From positions 1-51,768 of the forward strand of contig DQWH01000070.1 of NCBI GenBank assembly GCA_011042635.1: a DNA stretch of 51,768 nucleotides, in the 5' to 3' direction. The stretch comes from Bacteroidota bacterium (lineage in GTDB: Bacteria; Bacteroidota; Bacteroidia; Bacteroidales; VadinHA17). Made by a program: the position numbers and the translations under genes. Position 1 is the stretch's first letter, and each line of letters starts with the position of its first letter. Below the pieces are notes generated by a model that saw only the letters and a list, made by a program, of their open reading frames with translations, had not been told where the DNA came from and ran no database searches. This document shows positions 7,461 to 16,238 of this stretch, piece after piece.

Positions 7461-8762
7461 ATGGAAAAAAGCATGTTTAAAGAGTTAACGGAAGGGAAAA
7501 AGCAGATATCCGTCATCGGGCTGGGATATGTAGGACTTCCCATCGCCCTGGAATTTGCCCGCCATATGCCGGTAACAGGTTTCGATGTGAATGAACACCG
7601 GGTTGCCATGTTAAACAAAAAACAGGATCCCAGCCGCGAAATAGGAAGCGAAGCATTCGAAGGGGTGCAGATCAGCTTCACGCACAATCCGGAAAAACTG
7701 AAAGAAGCCCATTTTCATATTGTTGCCGTACCCACACCCATTGATGAACACAATCAGCCCAATTTGAAACCTCTTCTTTCGGCCAGTACAACGGTAGGAA
7801 AGGCACTGAAAAAGGGTGATTATGTGGTATATGAGTCCACGGTATATCCCGGATGTACGGAAGAAGACTGCATTCCCATTCTCGAAAAGGAATCGGGGCT
7901 TACTGTCGGGAAAGATTTCAAAGTGGGCTTTTCTCCCGAAAGGATCAATCCGGGCGACAGGGTGCACACCCTTACCAACATCACCAAGGTGGTATCGGGA
8001 AACGACGAGGAAGCGCTCGAGAACATTGCACTGACCTATGAACTGATCATCAGGGCCGGTATTCACCGTGCCAGTTCCATCAAGGTGGCCGAAGCGGCTA
8101 AGATCATTGAAAACACCCAGCGGGATATCAACATCGCTTTCATGAATGAGCTTTCGATCATATTTAACCGCATGGGAATCAATACCTATGAAGTACTGGA
8201 GGCTGCCGCAACCAAATGGAACTTCCTTCGCTTTTCGCCCGGGCTGGTCGGGGGGCATTGCATAGGTGTGGACCCGTATTACCTGGCTTACAAATCGCGC
8301 GAGCTGGGCTACCATGCCCAGATTATCAATGCCGGAAGGTATGTGAACGATTCCATGGGAGGCTATGTGGCCAAGCAAACCGTGAAGAAGATCATTGCTG
8401 CCGGCAAAAACATCAACCGGGCAAAGGTGCTGATCATGGGGATCACTTTCAAGGAAAATGTCAGCGATATCAGAAACACCAAAGTGGTGGACATGATCCG
8501 CGAGTTTGAATCGTACGGTTTGCATGTGGATGTGATGGATGCCAGGGCATCGGCCGAAGAAGTGAAGGAAGAATACGGTATTGAGCTCAGGGCTCAACCC
8601 GACCGGAACTACGATGCCATAGTGTTGGCGGTGGGACATAAAGAATATGCAGGCCTTACGGAGGACGATTTTCTCAAACTGGCCGGGAAAAAGGCGGTTT
8701 TTGTCGATATCAAGGGCATTTACCGGGGAAAGATCAAAAAGCTTGTTTACTGGAGCCTCTGA
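7461..8762 (+). CDS. UDP-N-acetylhexosamine 6-dehydrogenase (UDP-glucose/GDP-mannose dehydrogenase family)
   Basis: This enzyme oxidises C6 of a UDP-N-acetylated hexosamine to the uronic acid in two NAD-dependent steps. Visible are the NAD loop VIGLGYVGLPIALEFA near residue 18, the motif VAVPTPID, YESTVYPGCTEE, the catalytic lysine region VAEAAKIIENTQRDINIAFMNE, and the active-site cysteine in LVGGHCIGVDPYYLAYKS. This last stretch and the overall sequence look closer to WbpO/TviB/CapL than to classical WbpA, so the substrate could be UDP-GlcNAc or UDP-GalNAc. In this operon it would supply the first step of the pathway whose later steps are encoded just upstream. It ends 2 nt before galE. Confidence 0.87.
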   Translation: MEKSMFKELTEGKKQISVIGLGYVGLPIALEFARHMPVTGFDVNEHRVAMLNKKQDPSREIGSEAFEGVQISFTHNPEKLKEAHFHIVAVPTPIDEHNQPNLKPLLSASTTVGKALKKGDYVVYESTVYPGCTEEDCIPILEKESGLTVGKDFKVGFSPERINPGDRVHTLTNITKVVSGNDEEALENIALTYELIIRAGIHRASSIKVAEAAKIIENTQRDINIAFMNELSIIFNRMGINTYEVLEAAATKWNFLRFSPGLVGGHCIGVDPYYLAYKSRELGYHAQIINAGRYVNDSMGGYVAKQTVKKIIAAGKNINRAKVLIMGITFKENVSDIRNTKVVDMIREFESYGLHVDVMDARASAEEVKEEYGIELRAQPDRNYDAIVLAVGHKEYAGLTEDDFLKLAGKKAVFVDIKGIYRGKIKKLVYWSL

Positions 8763-8764
8763 CA

Positions 8765-9805
8765 ATGAAAAAAAAAGTACTGGTTACCGGAGGAACCGGC
8801 TACATCGGGTCGCATACCGTGGTTGAACTGCAGGAAGCAGGATATGAGGCGGTGGTGGTGGATGATCTGTCCAACTCACGGGAAGAGATCCTCGGCCGGA
8901 TTGCCCAAATCACCGGTATACGCCCTCTTTTCGAAAAATTCAACCTTTGCCGGCGGGAAAAAACCCTGGGCCTGTTTGACAGGTATCCGGATATCGTGGC
9001 GGTAATCCATTTTGCCGCCCTCAAATCGGTAGGGGAATCGGTTGTCCGCCCGCTGGATTATTATTACAACAATCTGGTTTCGCTCATCCATCTGCTGGAA
9101 GGAATGGAAAAACACAGGGTGCCTGCCATGGTTTTTTCTTCTTCGTGTACCGTTTACGGGCAGCCCGACCAACTGCCGGTGACAGAGGAAGCCCCGGTAA
9201 AACGTCCTGCTTCTCCTTACGGGAACACCAAAAAGATTTCGGAAGAGATTCTTCAGGATTTTCTTGTCAACCACCAACAGATGGGCGTAATTTCCCTGAG
9301 GTATTTCAACCCCATCGGAGCCCATCCTTCGGGCCTGATCGGCGAATTACCCCAGGGCATTCCCGACAATCTGGTTCCTTTCATCACACAAACGGCCATC
9401 GGGCTCAGAAAAGAGCTGAAAGTATTCGGCCGAGATTACAACACCCCCGACGGAACGGCCATTCGTGACTACCTGCATGTCACCGATCTGGCCCGGGCTC
9501 ATGTGGTGGCCATTGAACGTCTACTGGACGGAAAGCAGAAACGGCCGTTTGAAGTATTTAACCTGGGCACAGGGCAGGGAGTTTCTGTGCTGGAAGCCAT
9601 CGGGTCGTTCGAGCGTGTTTCGGGCGTAAAACTGAATTACCGTTTTGTTGACCGCCGTCCGGGAGATGTGGAAAAAGTATGGGCGGATACCCGTCTGGCA
9701 AATACCGAACTGGGGTGGGAAGCCCGGAGCACCCTGGATGATGCCATGCTGACGGCCTGGAACTGGGAGAAAAAATACAGGGAAAACCCATTCAGCGATG
9801 AATAA
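8765..9805 (+). CDS. galE: UDP-glucose 4-epimerase
   Basis: This extended SDR epimerase interconverts UDP-glucose and UDP-galactose, or the N-acetyl forms. It has the NAD loop GGTGYIGSHTVVELQ at residues 9-23, VIHFAALKSVGESV, the Ser region SSSCTVYGQPDQ and catalytic SPYGNTKK, RYFNPIGAHPSG and the C-terminal GVSVLEAI region. The 346-residue length is normal. The start is 2 nt after the previous stop, and the end overlaps rmlB by 8 nt, so it belongs to the same operon. It may provide the galacto-configured nucleotide sugar for the same surface polysaccharide. Confidence 0.92.
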   Translation: MKKKVLVTGGTGYIGSHTVVELQEAGYEAVVVDDLSNSREEILGRIAQITGIRPLFEKFNLCRREKTLGLFDRYPDIVAVIHFAALKSVGESVVRPLDYYYNNLVSLIHLLEGMEKHRVPAMVFSSSCTVYGQPDQLPVTEEAPVKRPASPYGNTKKISEEILQDFLVNHQQMGVISLRYFNPIGAHPSGLIGELPQGIPDNLVPFITQTAIGLRKELKVFGRDYNTPDGTAIRDYLHVTDLARAHVVAIERLLDGKQKRPFEVFNLGTGQGVSVLEAIGSFERVSGVKLNYRFVDRRPGDVEKVWADTRLANTELGWEARSTLDDAMLTAWNWEKKYRENPFSDE

Positions 9806-10859
9806 AACCATTCTGATCACCGGCGGGGCCGGGTTTATCGGGTCCCATGTGGTACGGCATTTTGTGAAAAATTACCCGGAATACCGCATTATCAACCTCG
9901 ACCTGCTGACCTATGCGGGAAACCTGGAAAATCTGAAAGACATCGAAAAGGAAAAGAACTATCTCTTCGTCAGGGGGGATATCCGGAACAGGGGAGAAAT
10001 GAAGCGCCTGTTCGAGGAACACCGGCCCGTTGCAGTAATTCATCTGGCGGCCGAGTCGCATGTTGACAGGTCTATATCCGATCCCACCGAATTCATCAGC
10101 ACCAATGTGGTGGGAACCGGCAACCTGCTCACCCTGGCCAGGGATTACTGGAAAGGATCATACGAAGGAAAGGTGTTTTACCATATTTCCACCGACGAAG
10201 TATTCGGTTCGCTGGGCAGGGAGGGAAAATTCCGGGAAGATACCCCCTACGACCCAAAAAGTCCGTATTCAGCCAGCAAGGCGGGTGCAGACCATCTGGT
10301 CAGGGCTTTTTCCCATACGTACGGATTGCCGGCACTGATCAGCAATTGCTCGAACAATTACGGCCCATACCAGTTCCCCGAAAAGCTCATTCCCCTGGCT
10401 ATTTACCGGATCATGAACGGGGAGGAAATTCCCGTATACGGAAAAGGAGAAAACATACGCGACTGGCTGTACGTAGAAGACCATGCCAGGGCTATTGATC
10501 TGCTGTTTCACCGGGGACGGCGGGGAGAAACCTATAATATCGGCGGGAACAATGAATGGAAAAACATTGACCTGCTGAGGTTGTTATGCCGCCTGGCCGA
10601 TGAAAGGCTGGGAAACGATCCCGGCCACTCAGAAGGTCTGATCAGGTTTGTAAAAGACCGGGCGGGGCATGATCTGAGGTATGCCATTGATGCGGAAAAG
10701 ATCAGGAAGGAACTGGGGTGGGAACCCCTGGTAAGTTTTCAGGAAGGGTTGGCAAAAACCCTGGACTGGTACCTTTCACACCGGGAATGGCTGGAGCATG
10801 TCATTACCGGTGAATACCGGCAATATTACAACCGGCAATACTACGACCGGCCTTTTTGA
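9798..10859 (+). CDS. rmlB: dTDP-glucose 4,6-dehydratase
   Basis: This enzyme converts dTDP-glucose to dTDP-4-keto-6-deoxyglucose, the entry step to rhamnose and other deoxysugars. Diagnostic stretches are GGAGFIGSHVVRHFV at residues 8-22, LDLLTYAGNLENL, HLAAESHVDRSI, the active-site STDEVFGSLG, YSASKAGADH, NCSNNYGPYQFPEKLIP and VYGKGENIRDWLYVEDH. rmlA, rmlC and rmlD are not in the window, so the end product is unknown. It is the last gene of the operon. Twelve bases separate it from the convergent glmS gene, and I see no terminator there. Confidence 0.94.
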   Translation: MNKTILITGGAGFIGSHVVRHFVKNYPEYRIINLDLLTYAGNLENLKDIEKEKNYLFVRGDIRNRGEMKRLFEEHRPVAVIHLAAESHVDRSISDPTEFISTNVVGTGNLLTLARDYWKGSYEGKVFYHISTDEVFGSLGREGKFREDTPYDPKSPYSASKAGADHLVRAFSHTYGLPALISNCSNNYGPYQFPEKLIPLAIYRIMNGEEIPVYGKGENIRDWLYVEDHARAIDLLFHRGRRGETYNIGGNNEWKNIDLLRLLCRLADERLGNDPGHSEGLIRFVKDRAGHDLRYAIDAEKIRKELGWEPLVSFQEGLAKTLDWYLSHREWLEHVITGEYRQYYNRQYYDRPF

Positions 10860-10871
10860 TGAATCCGGGGA

Positions 10872-12707
10872 TTATTCCACGGTAACCGACTTAGCCAGGT
10901 TTCTGGGCTGGTCTACGTTACATCCCCTCAGCACAGCAATATGATAGGAAAGCAACTGAAGTGGCACCACCGTGGTAAGCGGGGCCAGGGGCACTTCCGT
11001 GCTGGGAACTTCCAGCACATGATCGGCCATTTCGCGGATAACGGTATCGCCTTCCGTCACCACGGCAATCACCACTCCGTTCCTGGCCTTCACTTCCTGA
11101 ATGTTGCTGACGATCTTGTCGTATGACTTGTCTTTGGTGGCGATCACCACTACAGGCATATTTTTATCGATCAACGCAATGGGTCCGTGCTTCATTTCGG
11201 CGGCAGGATAACCTTCCGCATGAATATAGGATATTTCCTTGAGTTTAAGAGCTCCTTCCAGGGCCACCGGGAAAAAATATCCTCTTCCCAGGTAAAGAAA
11301 GTTATTGGCGTCTTTGTACAGAGTGGCAATGTCCCTGTATTTCCCGTTAGCTTCCAGAATCCGTTCTATCTTTTCAGGAATCAATGTCAGTTCGTTGACC
11401 ATTCGCCGGTAATTGGCCTGTGAGAGGGTTTTCCTCCTGTACCCGAGCACCAGGGCCATCATGGTCAGCACCGTAACCTGCGCTGTGAACGCCTTGGTGG
11501 AAGCCACGCCGATCTCGGGTCCGGCATGAGTATAAACCCCACCGTTTGTTTCGCGTGGAATGCTCGATCCCACCACATTGCATATTCCCAGCACCAGGGC
11601 TCCTTTTTTACGGGCCAGCCTGATGGCGGCCAGCGTATCTGCCGTTTCACCACTCTGGCTGATAGCGATCACCACATCCTGTTTGGTAATCAGCGGATTC
11701 CGGTACCTGAATTCTGAGGCATATTCCACCTCCACGGGGATGCGCGCAAAATCCTCAAAAAGATATTCGCCCACCAGGGCTGCATGCCACGAAGTACCGC
11801 AACCCACCATGATGATGCGCTGGGCTGCCAGCAAACGGTCCATAACCTGATACAGTCCCCCCAGATGGATTTCCTTTTTGTCGCCGGAAACCCTTCCCCG
11901 GAAAGTATCGAGGATGGAACGGGGTTGTTCGAATATTTCCTTGAGCATAAAATGGTCAAACCCGTTCTTGTCAATCTCACCGATATCCAGGTCGACGGTG
12001 TGTACCACCGGGGCCTGAGGCACATTTTTCAGGTTCTTTAAAATCAGCTCATCCCGGCTGATCACGGCCACGTCATTGTCATTGAGATAGATCACACTTT
12101 TGGTATGTTCCACGATGGGAGTAGCATCGGAGGCCACAAAATATTCGCCTTCGCCCACGCCAATTACCAGAGGGCTTCCTTTGCGGGCAGCAATCAGCTT
12201 ATCGGGCTCATCCACACACATAATCACCAGCCCGTAGGCGCCGATCACCTTGGTCAGGGCCAGTCTGACGGCAATGTCAGCAGAAAGTTTGCCCTTCAGG
12301 TAAATGTATTCAATCAGATTAGCCAGAACCTCTGTATCGGTTTCACTGGTAAAGGTATACCCCCTGCTACTGAGTTTCTCTTTGAGACGGGCGTAATTTT
12401 CAATAATCCCGTTATGAATCACTACAAATTTCCCGTTCATCGAACGGTGCGGGTGGGCATTCACATCGTTGGGTTCGCCGTGGGTAGCCCATCGGGTATG
12501 GCCAATTCCCACATTGCCGCTGATATCCCTGCTGGTGACGAAACTTTCCAGCCGGGACACTTTCCCCTGGCATTTGTATATCTTGATCTGGTTATCAAGG
12601 AGGGATATTCCTGCCGAATCGTATCCCCTGTATTCGAGCCGTTTCAGTCCATTGATCAAAATAGGATAGGCCTCCTTGTTTCCGATGTAACCTACAATTC
12701 CACACAT
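10872..12707 (-). CDS. glmS: Glutamine--fructose-6-phosphate aminotransferase (isomerizing)
   Basis: This enzyme makes glucosamine-6-phosphate from fructose-6-phosphate and glutamine, the first step towards UDP-GlcNAc for peptidoglycan and LPS. The N-terminal glutaminase domain begins MCGIVGYIG with the nucleophile Cys2 and continues with GHTRWATHGEPN and NGIIENY. Two SIS domains follow (MVGCGTSWHAALVGEYLFE, SQSGETADTLAAIRLA; LGRGYFFPVALEGALKLKE), and the protein ends PRNLAKSVTVE as usual. The length of 611 residues is typical. It is third in a minus-strand unit with the GT5-like and DUF4270 genes, a gene order often found in Bacteroidales. Confidence 0.96.
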   Translation of the reverse strand: MCGIVGYIGNKEAYPILINGLKRLEYRGYDSAGISLLDNQIKIYKCQGKVSRLESFVTSRDISGNVGIGHTRWATHGEPNDVNAHPHRSMNGKFVVIHNGIIENYARLKEKLSSRGYTFTSETDTEVLANLIEYIYLKGKLSADIAVRLALTKVIGAYGLVIMCVDEPDKLIAARKGSPLVIGVGEGEYFVASDATPIVEHTKSVIYLNDNDVAVISRDELILKNLKNVPQAPVVHTVDLDIGEIDKNGFDHFMLKEIFEQPRSILDTFRGRVSGDKKEIHLGGLYQVMDRLLAAQRIIMVGCGTSWHAALVGEYLFEDFARIPVEVEYASEFRYRNPLITKQDVVIAISQSGETADTLAAIRLARKKGALVLGICNVVGSSIPRETNGGVYTHAGPEIGVASTKAFTAQVTVLTMMALVLGYRRKTLSQANYRRMVNELTLIPEKIERILEANGKYRDIATLYKDANNFLYLGRGYFFPVALEGALKLKEISYIHAEGYPAAEMKHGPIALIDKNMPVVVIATKDKSYDKIVSNIQEVKARNGVVIAVVTEGDTVIREMADHVLEVPSTEVPLAPLTTVVPLQLLSYHIAVLRGCNVDQPRNLAKSVTVE

Positions 12708-12747
12708 AGTACAGGAATTTTTGGTACAATAAATATGTTGCCTTCTT

Positions 12748-14028
12748 TCAGAATGCAGTATAATACACCTTCAAAGTTGCCGGCCTGGAGTTATTGCCCG
12801 AGGTCAGGACCACCCGGTGCGGAGTGGTAGTGTATTCATTGGCTCTGATATACATGTCGATATGATCCCTGTTCCCCAGCAGGAAATCCTTGTAAAAATC
12901 CGTGATATTGAAAACATACTCTTTCCGCTGCATGTCATAATATCCCCCGAAATATTCTTCCCCCAGGCCTTTATCCGGAAGATAGAGCAACCGGTTATCC
13001 TCGGCCCTGTAAAGAGCGATCAGACGCGAAGCGGGTTCCAGAACCGTGGCCGTAGGATCGTGGTTTTCAACGGGAAGAGTAAGCGTGACCTTGTTCACGG
13101 CTCCGGGGATCCTGTCTGTCCAGTTTTCCTGAAAAGGAAAATGGAGATAAGTTTCCACACCCGCCAGTCCCTGTACATAACAAACCGAATCTTTGAAACC
13201 GGTACCGATGTGCTGAATCTTGAGCAGAGGATCGGCCTGGGAAAGATCTTTCCGGTAGATATTGATCCGTGCACTGGAGGAGTTGATCAGGAAGCTGTTA
13301 TCCAGCGAATCGGCACTTGCATTGGAATAGTACACATCCACCCGGCTTTCTTCCGAGAGAAGATCAAACGCAACCAGGGTCCCGTCGCCCGAAATTTTTT
13401 CCGCACTGATATGAAACCCGTAAAAATGTTCCCTGAAATTCGACTGGGATGAAAGAGCCAGGGAATCCTCAATCAGTTTATTCCCTATCATAGGATCGAG
13501 GGTGCACTGGATAAGGGTATCAGCTGAAGAAAAGGTGGTAGTACCCACCAGGTAGCCCGAGAGATAGGGTGTCGGATCCATATTGGAATAATAAGTGGAA
13601 TCGACATCGATGGGCTGTATCAATTCCCGGATATTGAGCTGGTATTCGGTTTCGCCCATTCCGTACCGTTCATTTACCTTCAGATAAATAACAGCCGAAT
13701 CCAGTTCCGGATCCACTCCCGGATAGAAATACAATCCGGAAAGGACAATCTGGGTCATGAAAGAAGCTTCGACTGCACCGAACACAGGATCGACCATTTC
13801 GCCCACCAGTGAATACAAATTTTCATCGCTTCTTACCGAGTCGACGGAAAGGGTGTAAGCTTCCACTGTCATCGTATCGAAACAGGCCAGCAGGGGCCGG
13901 TCGGCGTCCGGTTGAATGGTAAGACCGATAGTCCCCGGCTCCTTTTCACAGCGGGTAAACAAAAGGGATATGATCATACCGCCAAACAACACCGGGGAAA
14001 TCTGGCGGAAGAATTTATTTTGAATCAT
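12748..14028 (-). CDS. DUF4270 family lipoprotein
   Basis: This 426-residue protein of unknown function has the look of the Bacteroidota DUF4270 family. The N-terminus is a signal sequence ending at a Cys near residue 27 (ISLLFTRCEKEPG), which suggests an outer-membrane or periplasmic lipoprotein. The body is rich in beta-strand-like segments, e.g. LDSAVIYLKVNERYGMGETEYQLNIREL, and ends with RVVLTSGNNSRPATLKVYYTAF, a family-like ending. Its start overlaps the end of the GT5-like gene by 14 nt, and glmS follows after 40 nt, so the three are probably one transcript. No biochemical role can be proposed from the sequence. Confidence 0.8.
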   Translation of the reverse strand: MIQNKFFRQISPVLFGGMIISLLFTRCEKEPGTIGLTIQPDADRPLLACFDTMTVEAYTLSVDSVRSDENLYSLVGEMVDPVFGAVEASFMTQIVLSGLYFYPGVDPELDSAVIYLKVNERYGMGETEYQLNIRELIQPIDVDSTYYSNMDPTPYLSGYLVGTTTFSSADTLIQCTLDPMIGNKLIEDSLALSSQSNFREHFYGFHISAEKISGDGTLVAFDLLSEESRVDVYYSNASADSLDNSFLINSSSARINIYRKDLSQADPLLKIQHIGTGFKDSVCYVQGLAGVETYLHFPFQENWTDRIPGAVNKVTLTLPVENHDPTATVLEPASRLIALYRAEDNRLLYLPDKGLGEEYFGGYYDMQRKEYVFNITDFYKDFLLGNRDHIDMYIRANEYTTTPHRVVLTSGNNSRPATLKVYYTAF

Positions 14029-14845
14029 GTATTTTCTGGCTTAGCAATTCGTCGTAAAAATCTGAATACACATCAATGTATTTGTCCTCAGGTTGAAAAT
14101 CCAGGAATTTTTTCCCGGACTTTTTGATAAACGAAAGCAGGGTCGGATCTATTGTCTCGCTTCCCTGGATCACGGCATCGGACATTTCGATGGCCAGCTT
14201 GTTCAGGCCGGTGAAATCGGCCTTTTTTTCGACATGCTTCAGATCACCGGGTTTAATCCCTTCAAAATTCACTTTTCGTGTAAAGAACGGATCAAGAGGT
14301 TGACGGAATGAGCGGTCATAAACTGAATAAATTACTCTGGAATCGGAAAAAATGGGATCGTCGCGGTACGATTTTTTCACATATAGGGGGATCAGGGATG
14401 AGAACCATCCGTGACAGTGAATGATGTGCGGCGGCCATCTTAGTTTTTTCACCGTTTCAAGCACTCCGCGGGCAAAAAAGATGAGGCGTTCGTCATTGTC
14501 GGCAAATTCCTTCCCTTCGTCATCGGCATACTCGAATTTCCGGTGAAAGTAATCTTCATTGTCAATAAAATACACCTGCATTCTGGCGGCCTGAATGGAT
14601 GCCACCTTAATGATAAGGGGATGGTCGGCATCGTCAATAATCAGGTTCATTCCCGAAAGCCGGATCACTTCATGCAGCTGGTTTCTTCTTTCGTTAATAC
14701 ATCCGAACCGGGGCATGAAAGTACGTATTTCTCTCCCCTTTTCCTGGATTCCCTGGGGCAGGTACCTGCCTATACGGGAAATCTGATCCTCTGGAAGATA
14801 AGGGGTGATTGCCTGGGAAATAAATAATATTCTTTTGCTTTTCAT
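14015..14845 (-). CDS. GT5-like glycogen/starch synthase N-terminal domain protein
   Basis: This 276-residue protein resembles only the N-terminal Rossmann half of glycogen synthases: FISQAITPYLPEDQISRIGRYLPQG, RTFMPRFGCINERRNQLHEV, YFIDNEDYF, and IHCHGWFSSLIPLYVKK. The C-terminal half that holds the nucleotide-sugar site of GT-B enzymes is missing, and the open frame ends cleanly, so this looks like a stable short family and not a broken gene. It stands next to panC on the opposite strand, as similar genes do in many Bacteroidales. Catalytic activity is doubtful; a regulatory or binding role is possible. Confidence 0.75.
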   Translation of the reverse strand: MKSKRILFISQAITPYLPEDQISRIGRYLPQGIQEKGREIRTFMPRFGCINERRNQLHEVIRLSGMNLIIDDADHPLIIKVASIQAARMQVYFIDNEDYFHRKFEYADDEGKEFADNDERLIFFARGVLETVKKLRWPPHIIHCHGWFSSLIPLYVKKSYRDDPIFSDSRVIYSVYDRSFRQPLDPFFTRKVNFEGIKPGDLKHVEKKADFTGLNKLAIEMSDAVIQGSETIDPTLLSFIKKSGKKFLDFQPEDKYIDVYSDFYDELLSQKIHDSK

Positions 14846-14875
14846 CTAGCGGAACCGTTGTGCCGAAATGTTTTG

Positions 14876-14883
14876 CAAAATTA
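14876..14883 (-). promoter_or_regulatory. Putative promoter of the GT5-like/DUF4270/glmS unit, -7 box
   Basis: The minus strand reads TAATTTTG, matching TAnnTTTG, 31 nt upstream of the ATG at 14845. No clear -33 box. Confidence 0.45.
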
Positions 14884-14968
14884 GTAAAAATTCTTGATAC
14901 ATCCCGTGATCGGTTCCGAAAGCTTCCCTGCACAGCTCCGGCCCGGTCGTGTTATCCGTTCTGTTAAC

Positions 14969-15000
14969 TTGACAACCGGTTGAATTATTGGTTATATTTG
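14969..15000 (+). promoter_or_regulatory. Promoter of panC, complete Bacteroidota consensus
   Basis: TTGACA (14969-14974) supplies the -33 TTG, and TATATTTG (14993-15000) is an exact TAnnTTTG -7 box, with 21 nt between TTG and TA. Transcription should start near 15007, only about 14 nt before the panC ATG. This also rules out the in-frame TTG at 14988 as the start. Confidence 0.75.
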
Positions 15001-15020
15001 CAGCACCGAAGAAACAACGC

Positions 15021-15869
15021 ATGCATCTGTTCACCGACAACCGATCCATCCGTGAATACCTGTCATCCTGGCTGGCAAAAGGAAAGACGGCAGGACTGGT
15101 TCCCACCATGGGAGCTCTTCACAGGGGACATCTCTCACTGGTAAACCGTGCCCTGAGTGAGAACAAGGTGGTGGTGGTGAGCATATTCGTGAATCCCACC
15201 CAGTTCAATGACCCTGACGATTTTCGCAGGTATCCGTGCAACCCGGAGCAAGACATATCCATCTTGCGGAAAATAATGCGTGAAGAAGATGCGGTTTTCC
15301 ATCCTCCGGCAAAAGAGATCTACCCTGAACCCGATACCCGGACTTTTGATTTCGGCGGTCTGGACCGCTTTATGGAAGGTGCATATCGGCCCGGACATTT
15401 CAACGGGGTAGCTCAGGTGGTTACCAGGCTTTTCGAAATTCTGAAACCCACCCGGGCATATTTCGGAGAAAAAGATTTTCAGCAATTGGCCATTATCCGG
15501 CACATTACTGAAAATCTGAATATTCCGATCAAGATCGTGGCCTGTCCTATTGTGAGGGAACCCGACGGCCTGGCCATGAGTTCGAGAAACGTTTTGCTCA
15601 CTTCCGAAGAACGGCAAACGGCCGCGTCCATATCCCGCACGCTGTTCAGCGCCAGGGACATGCGGCAGAAGGCTTCCTTACCGAAAGTAAAACAGTGGGT
15701 AACGGAGCGTCTCAACGAATTGCCGGGCATGGAAGTGGAATATTTTGAAATTGTGGATGACCGGACCCTGGCTCCTCTCAGCCAGTGGCAAAAAAACAAA
15801 GGCATGGTGGGATGCATTGCGGTTAAGCTGGGTAAGGTGCGCTTGATAGACAATATCAGATTTTCTTAG
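15021..15869 (+). CDS. panC: Pantoate--beta-alanine ligase
   Basis: This enzyme joins pantoate and beta-alanine with ATP to make pantothenate (vitamin B5). The protein of 282 residues carries the family motifs VPTMGALHRGHLSLV near residue 30 (HxGH nucleotide-binding site), VSIFVNPTQFN, RPGHFNGVAQVVTRLF, YFGEKDFQQLAIIR and REPDGLAMSSRNVLLT. The ATG at 15021 is chosen because the earlier TTG lies within the promoter. panD, which makes the beta-alanine, follows after 15 nt. panB is not in the window. Confidence 0.95.
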   Translation: MHLFTDNRSIREYLSSWLAKGKTAGLVPTMGALHRGHLSLVNRALSENKVVVVSIFVNPTQFNDPDDFRRYPCNPEQDISILRKIMREEDAVFHPPAKEIYPEPDTRTFDFGGLDRFMEGAYRPGHFNGVAQVVTRLFEILKPTRAYFGEKDFQQLAIIRHITENLNIPIKIVACPIVREPDGLAMSSRNVLLTSEERQTAASISRTLFSARDMRQKASLPKVKQWVTERLNELPGMEVEYFEIVDDRTLAPLSQWQKNKGMVGCIAVKLGKVRLIDNIRFS

Positions 15870-15884
15870 TAAATTTGCAGAGTT

Positions 15885-16232
15885 ATGAATATTGAAGTCC
15901 TCAAATCGAAAATCCACATGGTCACCGTAACCGATGCCAACCTGCACTATGTAGGGAGCATCACTATCGATGAGGACCTCATGGATGCAGCCAATCTTAT
16001 TGAGAATGAAAAGGTGCAGGTTCTGAACCTCAACAACGGGGAAAGGCTCGATACATACGTGATCAAGGGGAAAAGGGGGTCGGGAGAGATTGTTATGAAC
16101 GGGCCCGCCGCCAGAAAAGTCACCGTGGGTGATGTGGTGATCATTATTTCGTACGCGATGATGGATTTTGAGGAAGCCAAACATTTTCGTCCCGTTATTG
16201 TATTTCCCGATACTGCTACCAACAAACTGTAA
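15885..16232 (+). CDS. panD: Aspartate 1-decarboxylase precursor
   Basis: This enzyme makes beta-alanine from aspartate. The 115-residue proenzyme has the self-cleavage site Gly24-Ser25 in YVGSITID, where Ser25 becomes the pyruvoyl group, and the family segments [47 protein letters not shown] and [10 protein letters not shown]. It follows panC directly and precedes the flippase-like gene by 6 nt. Confidence 0.96.
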   Translation: MNIEVLKSKIHMVTVTDANLHYVGSITIDEDLMDAANLIENEKVQVLNLNNGERLDTYVIKGKRGSGEIVMNGPAARKVTVGDVVIIISYAMMDFEEAKHFRPVIVFPDTATNKL

Positions 16233-16238
16233 AGATAG

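Noticed and set aside
7611..8765. 384-residue open frame opposite the UDP-sugar 6-dehydrogenase
   Set aside because: It is the antisense shadow of a gene with clear motifs; His/Phe-rich, without recognisable domains.
14988..15020. In-frame TTG extension of panC
   Set aside because: It lies inside the TAnnTTTG promoter box, and MHLFTDNRSI is the natural start.
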